From Halorubrum trapanicum (GTDB taxonomy: Archaea > Halobacteriota > Halobacteria > Halobacteriales > Haloferacaceae): a stretch of 64,000 nucleotides of DNA. Under the pieces are notes generated by a model, which did no database searches, had not been told where the DNA came from, and was given only the letters and a program-made list of their open reading frames with translations. Positions 25,430 through 36,036 of this stretch are shown here, one piece after another. Both the position numbers and the translations under genes were made by a program. The DNA is taken from positions 124,001 through 188,000 of the forward strand of contig NZ_JAGGKE010000001.1 in the NCBI RefSeq assembly GCF_017873555.1, written 5' to 3'. Every line of letters begins with the position of its first letter. Position 1 is the stretch's first letter.

Positions 25430-25753
25430 ATGACCATCGAACCCGACGCGGTCGCGGACCTCATCGAGGAGCACCTCCCCGACGCGGTCGCCGACGTGAC
25501 CGCGCCCCGGATCCACGACGACGAGGACGAGGACGCTCACTTCGCGGCGGTCGTCGTCTCACCGGCCTTCGAGGGCGAGTCGCTCGTCGACCAGCACCAG
25601 CGCGTGTACGACGCGGTCGGCGACCACATGACCCGGTCCGTCCACGCCCTGGAGATCAAGACGTACACCCCCGAGGCGTACGCGGAACACGGGGACGGCG
25701 CCCTCGCCGACGACCTCCGCGAGGCGGGGCTGTTCCCGGTCGACGAGGCCTGA
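25430..25753 (+). CDS. BolA/IbaG family protein
   Basis: A 107-residue protein. The BolA core is visible as DEDAHFAAVVVSPAFEGESL, then VDQHQRVYDAVGDHM and VHALEIKTYTPEAY, which correspond to the class II KH-like fold and its conserved His. BolA proteins cooperate with monothiol glutaredoxins in iron-sulfur trafficking in other organisms; the archaeal role is not settled. The start is an ATG at 25430. Confidence 0.85.
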   Translation: MTIEPDAVADLIEEHLPDAVADVTAPRIHDDEDEDAHFAAVVVSPAFEGESLVDQHQRVYDAVGDHMTRSVHALEIKTYTPEAYAEHGDGALADDLREAGLFPVDEA

Positions 25754-25792
25754 CGCCGACGACACGGGCCCGTCACCCAATCCCTCCACACG

Positions 25793-26320
25793 ATGCGCTC
25801 CGCCATCGCTCGCGCCCTCCGCGGGACCCTCGCCGCGGTCTCGCTGTTGGCGTTCGTCGGGCTCTTTTTCGCCCTCGAAGCGCGCGTCACCTCCCCGGCC
25901 GTCCTCCTCGGACTCGCCGCGGTCGGCGTGGTTTCGCTCCTCGCGGCCGCCGGTCGTTCGGGGGTTCGGCGGTTGCTCGGGCGGGCCGACTCGGACCCCG
26001 GCAGTCACGGAGAGACGGCCGCCGAGGACGACGCGTGGCTCGACGAGTCGGCCGGCGACACGCCGTGGACCGACCGGACGGACCGCGCCGACGCCGAGAC
26101 CGACTGGTGGCTCGCGCGGCTCGAACCCGCGCTCGACGACGCGTGGAACCGGTGGTCGGACGCCGCGCTGACGGTCGGATTGGCGGCGCTGGGGGGCGGC
26201 TCGCTCGTCCTGATCGCCACCTACTCGGGCGGAGATCCCCCGCTCGGGCTGCTGTTGCTGGTCGCGTTCGGACTCAACGGGGCGCTCGTGACGCTCCCGT
26301 TTCTCTTTAAAAAAGACTGA
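25793..26320 (+). CDS. Hypothetical membrane protein
   Basis: A 175-residue protein with two helices at the N-terminus (about residues 10-30 and 35-52), an acidic soluble stretch (about 60-115, rich in Asp, Glu and Trp) and two helices at the C-terminus (about 125-145 and 150-170), ending in KKD. No family recognised. It probably forms a hairpin-type membrane protein with a soluble acidic loop. Confidence 0.65.
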   Translation: MRSAIARALRGTLAAVSLLAFVGLFFALEARVTSPAVLLGLAAVGVVSLLAAAGRSGVRRLLGRADSDPGSHGETAAEDDAWLDESAGDTPWTDRTDRADAETDWWLARLEPALDDAWNRWSDAALTVGLAALGGGSLVLIATYSGGDPPLGLLLLVAFGLNGALVTLPFLFKKD

Positions 26321-26333
26321 GGTGGACTTCAGG

Positions 26334-26936
26334 TCAGGCGTCGTCTCGGTCGTCCGTCGCGGCCGCCTCGCGGGCTTCGCCAGCGTCGTCAGCGTCGTCG
26401 ACGCCGTCGCCCGCGACGCGGTCGGCGACCGCCTCGGCCAGCGGGTCGACGGTGACCGTCAGGCGGGCGACGAGGAACACCACGGGGACGAGCGCGACGA
26501 ACAGGAAGACGGCGTCGTACGCCCACGCGGCGTCGTTCAACAGGGGGATCGCCGCGCCGGCGAGCCCGCGGTACGCGACGAGGACGGCCCCGAAGACCAC
26601 GAGCCAGTAGGCCATTCCCCCGGCGTTCTCGGCGATCCGGCTCGGCGGCGCGTCGGTCTCCGCGTCGACTCCCCGCCCGCCGAGCGCCAGCCGCGTCAAC
26701 AGCGCGAACTTGGGCGCGGCGTACAGGAGGATGCCCGCCACCGCGAGGGCGACCACGGCCGTCGCGACCGCGGCGAACGTCACGGGCGCGAACGGGACGA
26801 GACGGTCGATGCCCGGCAGCAGTGTGACCACCGCGAGGACGCCGACGATCGCAATCGCGGCGATCAGGAGTTTGCTCGCGGACTGAACCGTGTCGCGGTC
26901 GAGCGCGCTTCCGATCGTTGAGTCGTTCGAGCTCAT
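26334..26936 (-). CDS. Hypothetical membrane protein, four to five helices
   Basis: A 200-residue protein with helices at about residues 22-42, 48-70, 105-125 and 138-160, and a very acidic C-terminal tail. It is convergent with the gene at 25793, with 13 bases between stops. Promoter-like AT bases (ACTTATATAAAG) lie at about 26960. No family recognised with confidence. Confidence 0.7.
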   Translation of the reverse strand: MSSNDSTIGSALDRDTVQSASKLLIAAIAIVGVLAVVTLLPGIDRLVPFAPVTFAAVATAVVALAVAGILLYAAPKFALLTRLALGGRGVDAETDAPPSRIAENAGGMAYWLVVFGAVLVAYRGLAGAAIPLLNDAAWAYDAVFLFVALVPVVFLVARLTVTVDPLAEAVADRVAGDGVDDADDAGEAREAAATDDRDDA

Positions 26937-27129
26937 GTGCGCCCGGCCGTTGGCGACGGATACTTATATAAAGGGCAAGCGTTTGCGCCGATTTTCGGCC
27001 GTTTCGCTCGATTTTACCCGTCGTCCTTTCCCTGTTGTGTGTTACCAATCATCTCGGTATTCGGATGCGCGTTCCCGCGCGCTGGCGGCTTCCAATAGCT
27101 TTTACAGCGTCTCGCGGGAAGGTCAGCGC

Positions 27130-28539
27130 ATGGGTGACGACTACCGCACGGAGGAGGACAGCCTCGGCGAGATGCAGGTGCCGGCGGACGCTTACTGGGG
27201 CGCACAGACCCAGCGCGCCGTCGAGAACTTCCCAGTCTCGGGGATCGGAATGAGCCGCCGGTTCATCCGCGCGCTCGGCGTCGTCAAGAAGGCCGCGGCG
27301 CAGGCGAACCGGGACCTGGACCTCATCGAGGCGGACACCGCGGAGGCGATCGTCGCCGCCGCCGACGAGGTCATCGCCGGCGAGCACGACGACCAGTTCC
27401 CGGTCGACGTGTTCCAGACCGGCTCCGGCACCTCCTCGAACATGAACGCCAACGAGGTGATCGCCAACCGCGCCGCCGAGATCGCGGGCGCGGAGATCGG
27501 CGACCGGGTCGTCCACCCCAACGACCACGTCAACTACGGCCAGTCGAGCAACGACGTGATCCCCACCGCGATGCACGTCGCCGCGCTCGAAGCCGTCGAG
27601 AAGGACCTCGTGCCCGCCCTCGAGACCCTCCACGCCGAACTCGAAGCCAAGGAGACCGAGTTCGACGGCGTCGTCAAGACCGGCCGCACGCACCTCCAGG
27701 ACGCCACGCCGATTCGACTCGGCCAGGAGTTCAGCGGCTACCGGACGCAGGTCGCGAAGGGTATCGAGCGCGCCGAGACCGTTCAGTCGAACCTCCGCGA
27801 ACTCGCGCTGGGCGGCACCGCGGTCGGGACCGGACTCAACACCCACCCCGAGTTCCCCGAACTCGCCGCGGAGTACATCTCCGACGAGACGGGCACCGAG
27901 TTCCGCGAGGCGGAGAACCACTTCGAGGCGCAGGCGGCCCACGACGCGATGGCGGAGGCCCACGGCGCGCTGCGCACGATCGCGGGCAGCCTCAACAAGA
28001 TCGCCAACGACCTGCGGCTGCTCGCTTCGGGACCGCGAAACGGTCTCGGCGAGGTCGAACAGCCGGAGAACCAGCCCGGCTCCTCGATCATGCCCGGGAA
28101 GATCAACCCGGTCGTCGCGGAGTCGGTCAATCAGGTCCACAAGCAGGTCGTCGGCAACGACGCCGCCGTCTCGGCGGGCGCCGCGCGCGGCGAGATCGAC
28201 CTGAACCTCTATAAGCCCGTCATCGCGCACAACTTCCTCGAATCGGCGGAGCTGCTCTCGAACGTCGCGGCGACGTTCGGCGAGCGCTTCGTGGCGAAGC
28301 TGGAGGCCAACGAGGAGCACTGCGAGACGCGCGTCGAGCAGTCGATGGCGCTGGCGACCGCCCTGAACCCCGCGATCGGCTACGACAAGGCCTCGAAGGT
28401 CGCGAAGAAGGCGCTCGCCGAGGACAAAAGCGTCCGCGAGGTCGCCGTGAGCGAGGGGTACCTCACCGAGGCGGAGGCCGACGAGGTGCTCGACCCCGAG
28501 TCGATGACCCACCGCGTGATCCTCGGCGACGACGACTGA
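27130..28539 (+). CDS. fumC: Fumarate hydratase, class II
   Basis: A 469-residue enzyme that interconverts fumarate and malate in the citric acid cycle. The class II signature is GSSIMPGKINPV. GSGTSSNMNANEV, HPNDHVNYGQSSND, KTGRTHLQDATP and TGTGLN-type segments are all present. The start is the ATG at 27130 (MGDDYRTEEDSLGEMQVP); upstream codons in frame look non-coding. Class II enzymes need no iron-sulfur cluster. Confidence 0.96.
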   Translation: MGDDYRTEEDSLGEMQVPADAYWGAQTQRAVENFPVSGIGMSRRFIRALGVVKKAAAQANRDLDLIEADTAEAIVAAADEVIAGEHDDQFPVDVFQTGSGTSSNMNANEVIANRAAEIAGAEIGDRVVHPNDHVNYGQSSNDVIPTAMHVAALEAVEKDLVPALETLHAELEAKETEFDGVVKTGRTHLQDATPIRLGQEFSGYRTQVAKGIERAETVQSNLRELALGGTAVGTGLNTHPEFPELAAEYISDETGTEFREAENHFEAQAAHDAMAEAHGALRTIAGSLNKIANDLRLLASGPRNGLGEVEQPENQPGSSIMPGKINPVVAESVNQVHKQVVGNDAAVSAGAARGEIDLNLYKPVIAHNFLESAELLSNVAATFGERFVAKLEANEEHCETRVEQSMALATALNPAIGYDKASKVAKKALAEDKSVREVAVSEGYLTEAEADEVLDPESMTHRVILGDDD

Positions 28540-28590
28540 CGGGCCGAAATCGCCGGATCACGTTTATGTCCCCGCGGCTACATTACGGGG

Positions 28591-29286
28591 ATGATGCCCG
28601 ACGCGGATAGCCCTCCCCCCGAGACCGCGGACGGTCTCCTGTCCGGGGTCACGGAGATTCCGCCGGTGACGCTCGCTAACGTCGCGGTCGCGCTCTTCGC
28701 GCTGCCGCTTTTCTCCTTCCTGAGCCAGTCGTTCGTCGAGATCGGTCCGATCGGCGAGCTCGCGGTCCAGTGGACCGTCGCCGCCGCGGTCCTCGGCGTG
28801 GCCGTCGCGGTCGAGGGGCAGTCGCTCCCGGACGTTGGCTTCCGGCGTCCCGCGTGGATCGACCTCGGCTACCTCCTCGCGGCCGCGGCCGCGGCGCTGC
28901 TCGCGTTCGCGGCGACCGATCCCGCGATCGAGGCGCTGGGACTCCGGGTCGCCGACGACGCCGGAACGATGACGGCGGGCGCGAGCCTCGGCGTCGCCCT
29001 CGCGGGCGCGGTGACCGCCGGCGTCGTCGAGGAGGTCCTCTTCAGGGGCTACGCGATCGAGCGTCTGCTCGCGTACACGGGGCGCCCCCTCGTCGCCGGC
29101 GGGATCGCGTGGGGGGCCTTCACCGCGGCGCACGCCGTCGTCTGGCCGGTCGGGAACCTCGTCCAGATCGCGGCCGTCGCCGCGGTCTTCACCGCCGTGT
29201 ACGTCCGCCGCCGCACGCTCGCTCCCGTCGTCGTCGCACACGTGCTCGTGTGGGGGATGTCGGCGTTGGGGCAGGCGTACGGGTGA
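28591..29286 (+). CDS. CPBP-family intramembrane metalloprotease
   Basis: A 231-residue polytopic protein with the EExxxR motif of the CAAX protease/bacteriocin-processing family ([15 protein letters not shown], about residue 150), a second conserved block ([11 protein letters not shown]) and the final His motif ([10 protein letters not shown]). These are the glutamyl and histidine zinc-site residues of Rce1/CPBP proteases. The substrate is unknown. Two adjacent ATG codons at 28591 and 28594 are both possible starts. Confidence 0.85.
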   Translation: MMPDADSPPPETADGLLSGVTEIPPVTLANVAVALFALPLFSFLSQSFVEIGPIGELAVQWTVAAAVLGVAVAVEGQSLPDVGFRRPAWIDLGYLLAAAAAALLAFAATDPAIEALGLRVADDAGTMTAGASLGVALAGAVTAGVVEEVLFRGYAIERLLAYTGRPLVAGGIAWGAFTAAHAVVWPVGNLVQIAAVAAVFTAVYVRRRTLAPVVVAHVLVWGMSALGQAYG

Positions 29287-29414
29287 GCCGGCCCGCCGAC
29301 TGCTGTCGGACGGCTCCCCGACGCGCGCGACCGAGCGGGCGACGGGGGCGGTCGCGCGTCCGTCCGCGCCGAATCGGAACCATTTAAGCCGATGTCGGTA
29401 CCGATCCCACACGG

Positions 29415-30560
29415 ATGAAACTTCACGAATATCAAGCGAAGTCTATCTTCGCGGACGCCGGGATCCCGGTTCCGGACTCCCGGCTCGCGACGAGCGTCGA
29501 CGAGGCGCTCGACGCCGTCGACGAGATCGGCTACCCGGCCGCGATCAAGGCGCAGGTCCACGTGGGGGGCCGCGGGAAGGCCGGCGGGATCAAGATCGCG
29601 ACGGACCGCGAGGAGGCCGAGGCGTACGCCGACGAGATCCTGGGGATGGACCTCAAGGGATACACCGTCGACCGGGTCCTCGTCGAGGCCGGCGTCGACT
29701 TCGTCGACGAGCTGTACGTCGGCGTCACGATGGACCGCGGCGAGGGGAAGCCGGTCCTGATGGTGTCGACCGAGGGCGGCGTGAACATCGAGGAGGTCGC
29801 CGAGGAGAACCCCGACGCGATCGCGCGCGAACACGTCGACCCCGCGTTCGGGCTTCACCCGTACCAGGCCCGGAAGGTCGTTTACGAGGCCGGCGTCGAC
29901 GCCGACGTGGCACTCGACGTGGCGTCGATTCTCTCGACGCTGTACGACCTCTACGAGGAGAACGACGCCTCCGAGATCGAGGTCAACCCCGTCATGATCA
30001 CGGAGGACCGCGACGTCGTCGCCGCGGACGCCGTGATGAACATCGACGAGGACGCGCTGTTCCGCCAGCCCGACCTCGCCGAGATGGCCGAGGAGTCCTA
30101 CGAGGACGACCTCGAACGCAAGGCCGGCGAGTACGGCTTCGACTACGTCCGCCTGTCGGGCAACGTCGGTATCATCGGCAACGGCGCCGGACTCGTGATG
30201 ACGACGCTCGACCTGGTCGACTACTACGGCGGCGCGCCCGCCAACTTCCTCGACATCGGTGGCGGCGCGAAGGCCGAGCGCGTCACGCAGGCGCTCGACA
30301 TGGTGTTCTCCGACGACAACGTCGACGCCGTCGTCTTCAACATCTTCGGCGGGATCACCCGCGGCGACGAGGTCGCCAAGGGGATCAACGAGGCCTTAGC
30401 GCAGTTCGACGAGATCCCCAAGAAGGTCGTCGTCCGACTCGCCGGCACGAACGCCGAGGAGGGGATGGAGATTCTGAACACCGACCTCGTCGAGGTCGAG
30501 AAGACGCTGGAGGACGCGGTCCAGCGCGCGGTGAAGAACGCCGAGGAGGTGACCCAATGA
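29415..30560 (+). CDS. sucC: Succinate-CoA ligase, beta subunit
   Basis: A 381-residue ATP-grasp protein beginning [51 protein letters not shown] and [16 protein letters not shown] are typical. With SucD it makes succinate and ATP or GTP from succinyl-CoA in the citric acid cycle. A TATA-like ATTTAAG lies about 30 bases upstream. The stop and the sucD start overlap as ATGA. Confidence 0.97.
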   Translation: MKLHEYQAKSIFADAGIPVPDSRLATSVDEALDAVDEIGYPAAIKAQVHVGGRGKAGGIKIATDREEAEAYADEILGMDLKGYTVDRVLVEAGVDFVDELYVGVTMDRGEGKPVLMVSTEGGVNIEEVAEENPDAIAREHVDPAFGLHPYQARKVVYEAGVDADVALDVASILSTLYDLYEENDASEIEVNPVMITEDRDVVAADAVMNIDEDALFRQPDLAEMAEESYEDDLERKAGEYGFDYVRLSGNVGIIGNGAGLVMTTLDLVDYYGGAPANFLDIGGGAKAERVTQALDMVFSDDNVDAVVFNIFGGITRGDEVAKGINEALAQFDEIPKKVVVRLAGTNAEEGMEILNTDLVEVEKTLEDAVQRAVKNAEEVTQ

Positions 30561-31426
30561 GCATTTTCGTCGACGACGACACGCGCGTCGTGGTACAGGG
30601 TATCACCGGCGGGGAAGGCAAGTTCCACGCCGGCCAGATGATCGAGTACGGCACCAACGTCGTCGCCGGCGCGGTGCCCGGCAAGGGCGGGCAGGAGGTC
30701 GACGGCGTCCCGGTCTACGACACCGTCGACGAGGCCGTCGAGGCGGAGGACGCGGACGCCTCCGTCATCTTCGTGCCGCCGGCGTTCGCCGGCGACGCGG
30801 TGTTCGAGGCGCTCGACACGGACCTCGACCTCGCGGTCGCGATCACGGAGGGGATCCCGACCCAGGACATGGCGAAGGTGAACAAGCGCCTGAGCGAGAC
30901 GGACACCCGCCTTCTCGGCCCGAACTGCCCCGGGATCATCACGCCCGGCGAGGCGAAGCTCGGCATCCTCCCCGGCAACATCTTCTCGGACGGCAACGTC
31001 GGGCTGGTCTCCCGCTCGGGCACCCTGACGTACCAGGTCGTCGACAACCTCACCGAGCGCGGGCTGGGCCAGTCGACCGCCATCGGCATCGGCGGCGACC
31101 CGATCATCGGCACCTCCTTCGTCGACGCCCTCGAGGCGTTCGAGGCCGACCCCGACACCGACGCGGTCGTGATGTGCGGCGAGATCGGCGGCGAGGACGA
31201 GGAGCAGGCCGCCCGCTTCATCGGCGAGCACATGGACACGCCGGTCGCCGGCTTCATCGCCGGGCGCACGGCGCCGCCGGGAAAACGCATGGGCCACGCG
31301 GGCGCCATCGTCTCCGGCTCCGGCACGGGCACGGCGCAGTCGAAGATCGACGCGCTCAACGACGCGGGCGTCCCCGTCGGCGACACCCCCGAGGAGGTCG
31401 CCGACCACGTCGAGGAGTTCCTGTAA
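30557..31426 (+). CDS. sucD: Succinate-CoA ligase, alpha subunit
   Basis: A 289-residue CoA-binding subunit. Diagnostic are [18 protein letters not shown], the CoA-site [17 protein letters not shown], and [19 protein letters not shown] with the phosphohistidine. The overlap with sucC (ATGA at 30557-30560) indicates coupled translation of the two subunits. Confidence 0.97.
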   Translation: MSIFVDDDTRVVVQGITGGEGKFHAGQMIEYGTNVVAGAVPGKGGQEVDGVPVYDTVDEAVEAEDADASVIFVPPAFAGDAVFEALDTDLDLAVAITEGIPTQDMAKVNKRLSETDTRLLGPNCPGIITPGEAKLGILPGNIFSDGNVGLVSRSGTLTYQVVDNLTERGLGQSTAIGIGGDPIIGTSFVDALEAFEADPDTDAVVMCGEIGGEDEEQAARFIGEHMDTPVAGFIAGRTAPPGKRMGHAGAIVSGSGTGTAQSKIDALNDAGVPVGDTPEEVADHVEEFL

Positions 31427-31527
31427 GCGGCCGTCTCATCGGCGACCCCCTCCGTTCGCCGCGACCCGGTTTTCAATTCCGGTAGCTGGAGCGAAAGCTA
31501 AAATTACCGGTAGGGCAACTAACGGAC

Positions 31528-34116
31528 ATGAATGCCGGTCCCGGCGGCTCGTCGAAAGAGACCGACTCGGCCGCGTCAGACCCGTCGGGATCGGGCGGCG
31601 ACGGGCTTCGGCGCGTCCTGTTCGTCGACGACGAGCCGGGGGCGGCCGACCTCGCCGCGACCCACGTCGAACGGCTCGTCGAGGACATCGAGACGGTCAC
31701 CCGGACGTCGCCGGACGAGGCGCTCGACGTGGTCCGAGACGGGCGTGTCGACTGCGTCGTCAGCGACTTCGACATGCCGGGCCGCGACGGACTCGAACTC
31801 CTCGAGGGGGTCCGTTCGATCGATCCCGGTCTCCCGTTCGTGCTGTTCACCGGGAAGGGAAGCGAGGAGATAGCGAGCGACGCCATCTCGGCCGGCGTCA
31901 CCGACTACCTCCAGAAGGGGACCGGCCGGGACCGCTACGAGATGCTCGCGAACAGCGTCGCGAACGCGCTCGGACGCCGCCGGGCCGAGCGCGACCTCCG
32001 CGAGGTGAACGCGAAGGTCACGGCGATCCACGAGTTCGCGACGGAACTGGCGTCGGTGACCGACGTCGCGACGGTGTTCGACCGCACGGTCGACGCGGCC
32101 GAGGAGATACTGGAGTTCGACCGGTGCGTCACCGCCCGCCGGCGCGGCGATCGGGTCGTCCCCGCCGTCCTCTCCGAGAGCGTCACCGAGGATGAGGTCC
32201 GGACGTTCGACGTCGGCGAGGGCGTCGTCGGGACCACGGTCGCCGAGCAGGAGACGATGGTGGTCGACAACCTCAGCGTCGATCCCACGGACCCGGACCA
32301 GCTGGAGGACCCCTCGTCTCCGGGGCAGGCGTCGGCCCGGGCCGACCGGCGGGAGGGGTCGGAGGTGGCGGACCCGGTCGCGGACGACATTCGCTCGGCG
32401 ATCAGCGTCCCGATCGGCTCGCACGGCGTGTTACAGACCGTCTCGAACGGCTACGCCGCGTTCGACGAGCGCGACGTCGAGTTCGCGGAGCTACTGACGG
32501 CCCACGCGGCCAACGCCATCGAGCAGATCGAGACGGAGAACGCGCTCCGTCGGGAGCGGGACCGGCTGACGGCGCTGTTCCACGACCTCCCGCTCCCGGC
32601 GGTGCGAACCGTCGCGCTCGGCGACGGCGCGCGTCGGCTCGACGCCACCAACGAGGCGTTCGAGGAGACGTTCGGGTACGGCGCCGACAGCGGGTACGAG
32701 CAGATCCGGGCGGAGATCATCCCCGACGGCGGCGACCGGCTCGACCCGGCGGCGGTGCTCGAACGCGACGAACCCTCACGGCTCGAGGTGCGTCGCCGGA
32801 CCACGGAGGGGTTACGCGACTTCATCCTCCACGTCATCCCGGTCAAGCGGTCGAACGAGACCGTTATCTACTCCGTCTACGCCGACATCGGCGAACAGAA
32901 GCGCGTCGAGCGAACTCTCAGGAAGCTCCACGCGACGACTCGAGGAATGTTCGACGGCGAGGACAGAGCGGAGATCGCCGGACTGGCCGCCCGCGCGGCG
33001 ATCGACATCCTCGAGTTCCCGAGCAGCGGCGTTCGGCTGTACGACCCCGACGCGAACGTCCTCTGCCCGACGGCGATAAGCGAGGAGGCGACCGAGGCGT
33101 TCGGCGACCGACCGGCGTTCGGTCCGGGAGACGGTCGCGTTTGGGAGGCGTTCGACGCCGGCGAGCCGGTCGTCGTCGACGACCTCGACGCGGTCGACAC
33201 CGCGGTCGGATACGGCGAGCTCCGGAGCCTGCTCGCCGTGCCGCTCGGCGACCACGGCGTCATGCCGCTCGGCTCGCGCGAGCCGGACTTTTTCGACGAG
33301 ACGGACCTCCAACTGGCCCGCGTCCTCGCCGCGAACGTCACGGTCGCGCTCGATCACGCCGAGCGGACCGAGCAGCTGCGCGACCGCGACGCCGCGCTCC
33401 AGCGGGAGATAGAGCGGTTGGAGAAGTTCGCCGGGCTGGTTTCTCACGACCTGCGGAGCCCGCTCAACGTCGCCGCCGGCCGGACCGATATGGCTCGGTC
33501 GTTGACCGACGACGCGGCCGTCCTCGCCGAGCTCGACCGGGTCGAGGACGCACACCACCGGATGACACAGCTGATAGAAGACCTCCTCGCGCTGGCGCGA
33601 CAGGGCCGAACGGTCGACGAGATCGAGTCCGTCCCGCTCGACGCGGCGGCCGAGCGCGCGTGGGGTACCGTCGACACCGCGACCGCGACGCTCGACGTGT
33701 CGGAGGCGACGTCCGCGGTCGACGCCGACCCGGAGCGGCTCCGGACGCTCTTCGAGAACCTATTCGCGAACAGCGTGGAACACGGTTCCACGAGCAGTCG
33801 GGTGGAACCCGACGACAGCATCGAGCACGGCTCGACGGGCAGCCGGACGGAGTCCGGCGACAGCGTGGAACACGGCTCGACGGACGACGGACTCACCGTC
33901 TCCGTCGGCTCGCTCCCTGACGGGTTCTACGTCGCGGACGACGGGTCCGGCTTCGACATCGACCCGGACGAGGCGGCGACCTACGGGCGGTCGAGTACGC
34001 CGGACGGGACGGGGTTCGGTCTCGCGATCGTGCGCGAGATAGCGGCCGCACACGGCTGGGAGATGTCGATCGACGGCGACGGCGGCGCTCGCTTCGAGTT
34101 CCGGACCGACAACTGA
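31528..34116 (+). CDS. Hybrid sensor histidine kinase (REC-GAF-PAS-GAF-HisKA-HATPase)
   Basis: An 862-residue cytoplasmic kinase. A receiver domain comes first (VLFVDDEPGAADLA, phospho-Asp in VVSDFDMPGRDGLELL, Lys in LQKGTG). A GAF domain (about 165-335), a PAS domain (about 345-450) and a second GAF domain (about 455-605) follow. The phospho-His is in LVSHDLRSPLNVAAG. The ATPase domain has its N-box at FENLFANSVEHGS and a G-box at DGTGFGLAIV. The N-box is followed by a 15-residue unit repeated nearly three times. No transmembrane helix is present. The signal is unknown. Confidence 0.9.
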   Translation: MNAGPGGSSKETDSAASDPSGSGGDGLRRVLFVDDEPGAADLAATHVERLVEDIETVTRTSPDEALDVVRDGRVDCVVSDFDMPGRDGLELLEGVRSIDPGLPFVLFTGKGSEEIASDAISAGVTDYLQKGTGRDRYEMLANSVANALGRRRAERDLREVNAKVTAIHEFATELASVTDVATVFDRTVDAAEEILEFDRCVTARRRGDRVVPAVLSESVTEDEVRTFDVGEGVVGTTVAEQETMVVDNLSVDPTDPDQLEDPSSPGQASARADRREGSEVADPVADDIRSAISVPIGSHGVLQTVSNGYAAFDERDVEFAELLTAHAANAIEQIETENALRRERDRLTALFHDLPLPAVRTVALGDGARRLDATNEAFEETFGYGADSGYEQIRAEIIPDGGDRLDPAAVLERDEPSRLEVRRRTTEGLRDFILHVIPVKRSNETVIYSVYADIGEQKRVERTLRKLHATTRGMFDGEDRAEIAGLAARAAIDILEFPSSGVRLYDPDANVLCPTAISEEATEAFGDRPAFGPGDGRVWEAFDAGEPVVVDDLDAVDTAVGYGELRSLLAVPLGDHGVMPLGSREPDFFDETDLQLARVLAANVTVALDHAERTEQLRDRDAALQREIERLEKFAGLVSHDLRSPLNVAAGRTDMARSLTDDAAVLAELDRVEDAHHRMTQLIEDLLALARQGRTVDEIESVPLDAAAERAWGTVDTATATLDVSEATSAVDADPERLRTLFENLFANSVEHGSTSSRVEPDDSIEHGSTGSRTESGDSVEHGSTDDGLTVSVGSLPDGFYVADDGSGFDIDPDEAATYGRSSTPDGTGFGLAIVREIAAAHGWEMSIDGDGGARFEFRTDN

Positions 34117-34195
34117 TATATAAAAACGGGGTTGACGTGCGTGGTGGGCGCACAGGCGGGCCACGGTTATGCGCGATTCGCCCCTATAAATCGAT

Positions 34196-34516
34196 ATGGA
34201 CGAAGGAACTCGCGAGCTGCTCGAACCGCTCCCGCCGAGCGCCAAGCTGGTCTACTACGTGCTCGACGCGGAGGGCCGGTTCGACCAGACCGGTCTCGCC
34301 GAGGAGACCCGTCTCTCCACTCGAACCGTCCGATTCGCGGTCGAGAAGCTCACCGAGGTCGGCCTCGTCGAGGAGGGGCTGTGCCCCCGAGACGCCCGCC
34401 GGTCGGTCTACCAGGCCGTTCCGCCCGCGGAACGCGACGCCGTCGGCGAGCCTGACGCCCCCGCGGAGTCGGTCTCCGAGACCGACGCGCCGACCGCCGC
34501 GGTCGCCGAGGACTGA
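34196..34516 (+). CDS. Small winged-helix transcriptional regulator
   Basis: A 106-residue protein. Residues about 12-70 form a winged helix (PPSAKLVYYVLDAEGRFDQT, then ETRLSTRTVRFAVEKLTEVG), as in MarR/TrmB-like haloarchaeal regulators. The Ala/Asp/Glu-rich tail is disordered. Targets are unknown. A CTATAAAT sequence sits only about ten bases before the ATG and another TATATAAA about 70 bases upstream. Confidence 0.8.
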   Translation: MDEGTRELLEPLPPSAKLVYYVLDAEGRFDQTGLAEETRLSTRTVRFAVEKLTEVGLVEEGLCPRDARRSVYQAVPPAERDAVGEPDAPAESVSETDAPTAAVAED

Positions 34517-34608
34517 CCCCCCGAGGTCCGGACTCGTCGCGCTGCCGCGGCCCGGACGCCCGGATCCGTCGCGCTTTTGCCCCCGGGACCGGTAGTGAGC
34601 GCACTCAG

Positions 34609-35985
34609 ATGGCGACGTACCACATCGAAACGTACGGCTGTAGCTCGAACCGGGGCGAGAGCCGGGAGATCGAGCGCACCCTCCGCGACGGGGGCCACCG
34701 CCCGGCCGACGGCCCGGAAGACGCGGACGTCGCCATCCTCAACACCTGTACCGTCGTCGAGAAAACTGAACAGAACATGCTCCGCCGCGCCGAGGAGCTG
34801 TCGGAGACGACCGCCGAACTCGTCGTCACCGGCTGTATGGCGCTCGCGCAGGGCGAGCTGTTCGCGGAGGCGGACGTCGACGCCGAGATCCTCCACTGGG
34901 ACGAGGTCCCCTCCTACGTGCTCAACGGCGAGTGCCCGACGGTCACCCCCGACGCCGAGCCGGTCTTGGACGGCGTCGTCGGCATCCTCCCCATCGCGCG
35001 CGGCTGTATGAGCAACTGCTCGTACTGTATCACCAAGTTCGCCACCGGCCGGGTCGACTCCCCGCCGATCGAGGAGAACGTCGAGAAGGCGCGTGCCCTG
35101 GTCCACGCCGGCGCGAAGGAGATCCGCGTCACCGGTCAGGACACCGGCGTCTACGGCTGGGATAACGGGGACCGGAAGCTGCCCGACCTGCTCGACCGGA
35201 TCTGCGACATCGACGGCGAGTTCCGGGTCCGGCTGGGGATGGCGAACCCCGGCGGGATCCACGGGATCCACGAGGAGCTGGCGGACGTGTTCGCCGAGAA
35301 CGAGGAGCTGTACGACTTCATCCACGCGCCCGTTCAGTCCGGTTCCGACGACGTGCTCGAAGACATGCGCCGGCAACACCGCGTCGAGAAGTTCCGCGAG
35401 GTCGTCGAGACGTTCGACGACCGGCTCGACCACTGGACGCTCTCGACAGACTTCATCGTCGGCTTCCCCACGGAGACCGAGGCGGACCACGAGCTGTCGA
35501 TGGACCTCCTCGCCGAGGTCCGGCCGGAGAAGATCAACGTCACGCGCTTCTCGAAGCGCCCCGGCACCGACGCCGCCGACATGAAGGGACTCGGCGGGAC
35601 CGTCAAGAAGGAGCGTTCGAAGGCGATGTCCGAGCTGAAGATGGAGGTCGTCGGCGAGGCGTACGAGTCGATGGTCGGCGAGACGTTCGAGGTGCTCGTC
35701 GTCGAGGAGGGGACCGGCGACTCCGTGAAGTGCCGCGACGGCGCCTACCGCCAGATCATCGTCCAGAACGCGAACGACCGCGGGGTCGAGGTCGGCGACT
35801 TCCTCACCGTCGAGGTGACCGGCCACAACACGGTGTACGCGTTCGGTGAACCCGTCACGGCGGCGGCGACCGAAAGCGACCCGGCCGAGCGCGACCCAAC
35901 CGGGCGCGACCCAACCGGGCGCGACCGCGTCGACGACTCCGTCGAGCGCGACGACCGCCCGGAATCGACGGTCTCCTCGGCGTAG
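34609..35985 (+). CDS. tRNA t6A methylthiotransferase (archaeal e-MtaB/CDKAL1 type)
   Basis: A 458-residue radical SAM enzyme of the MiaB group. The N-terminal domain has the cluster cysteines in ETYGCSSNRGE, ILNTCTVVEKT and VTGCMALAQGE. The radical SAM motif is RGCMSNCSYCITK. A C-terminal TRAM domain (about residues 365-425) precedes a disordered tail with a short repeated unit (DPTGR). Archaeal members add methylthio groups to t6A37 of tRNA. The gene stands alone. Confidence 0.92.
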   Translation: MATYHIETYGCSSNRGESREIERTLRDGGHRPADGPEDADVAILNTCTVVEKTEQNMLRRAEELSETTAELVVTGCMALAQGELFAEADVDAEILHWDEVPSYVLNGECPTVTPDAEPVLDGVVGILPIARGCMSNCSYCITKFATGRVDSPPIEENVEKARALVHAGAKEIRVTGQDTGVYGWDNGDRKLPDLLDRICDIDGEFRVRLGMANPGGIHGIHEELADVFAENEELYDFIHAPVQSGSDDVLEDMRRQHRVEKFREVVETFDDRLDHWTLSTDFIVGFPTETEADHELSMDLLAEVRPEKINVTRFSKRPGTDAADMKGLGGTVKKERSKAMSELKMEVVGEAYESMVGETFEVLVVEEGTGDSVKCRDGAYRQIIVQNANDRGVEVGDFLTVEVTGHNTVYAFGEPVTAAATESDPAERDPTGRDPTGRDRVDDSVERDDRPESTVSSA

Positions 35986-36036
35986 CGGTTCGGGAACCGA
36001 ATCGGCTCGTCGCCCGCGAGGAGCCGGCGGTCCGAC

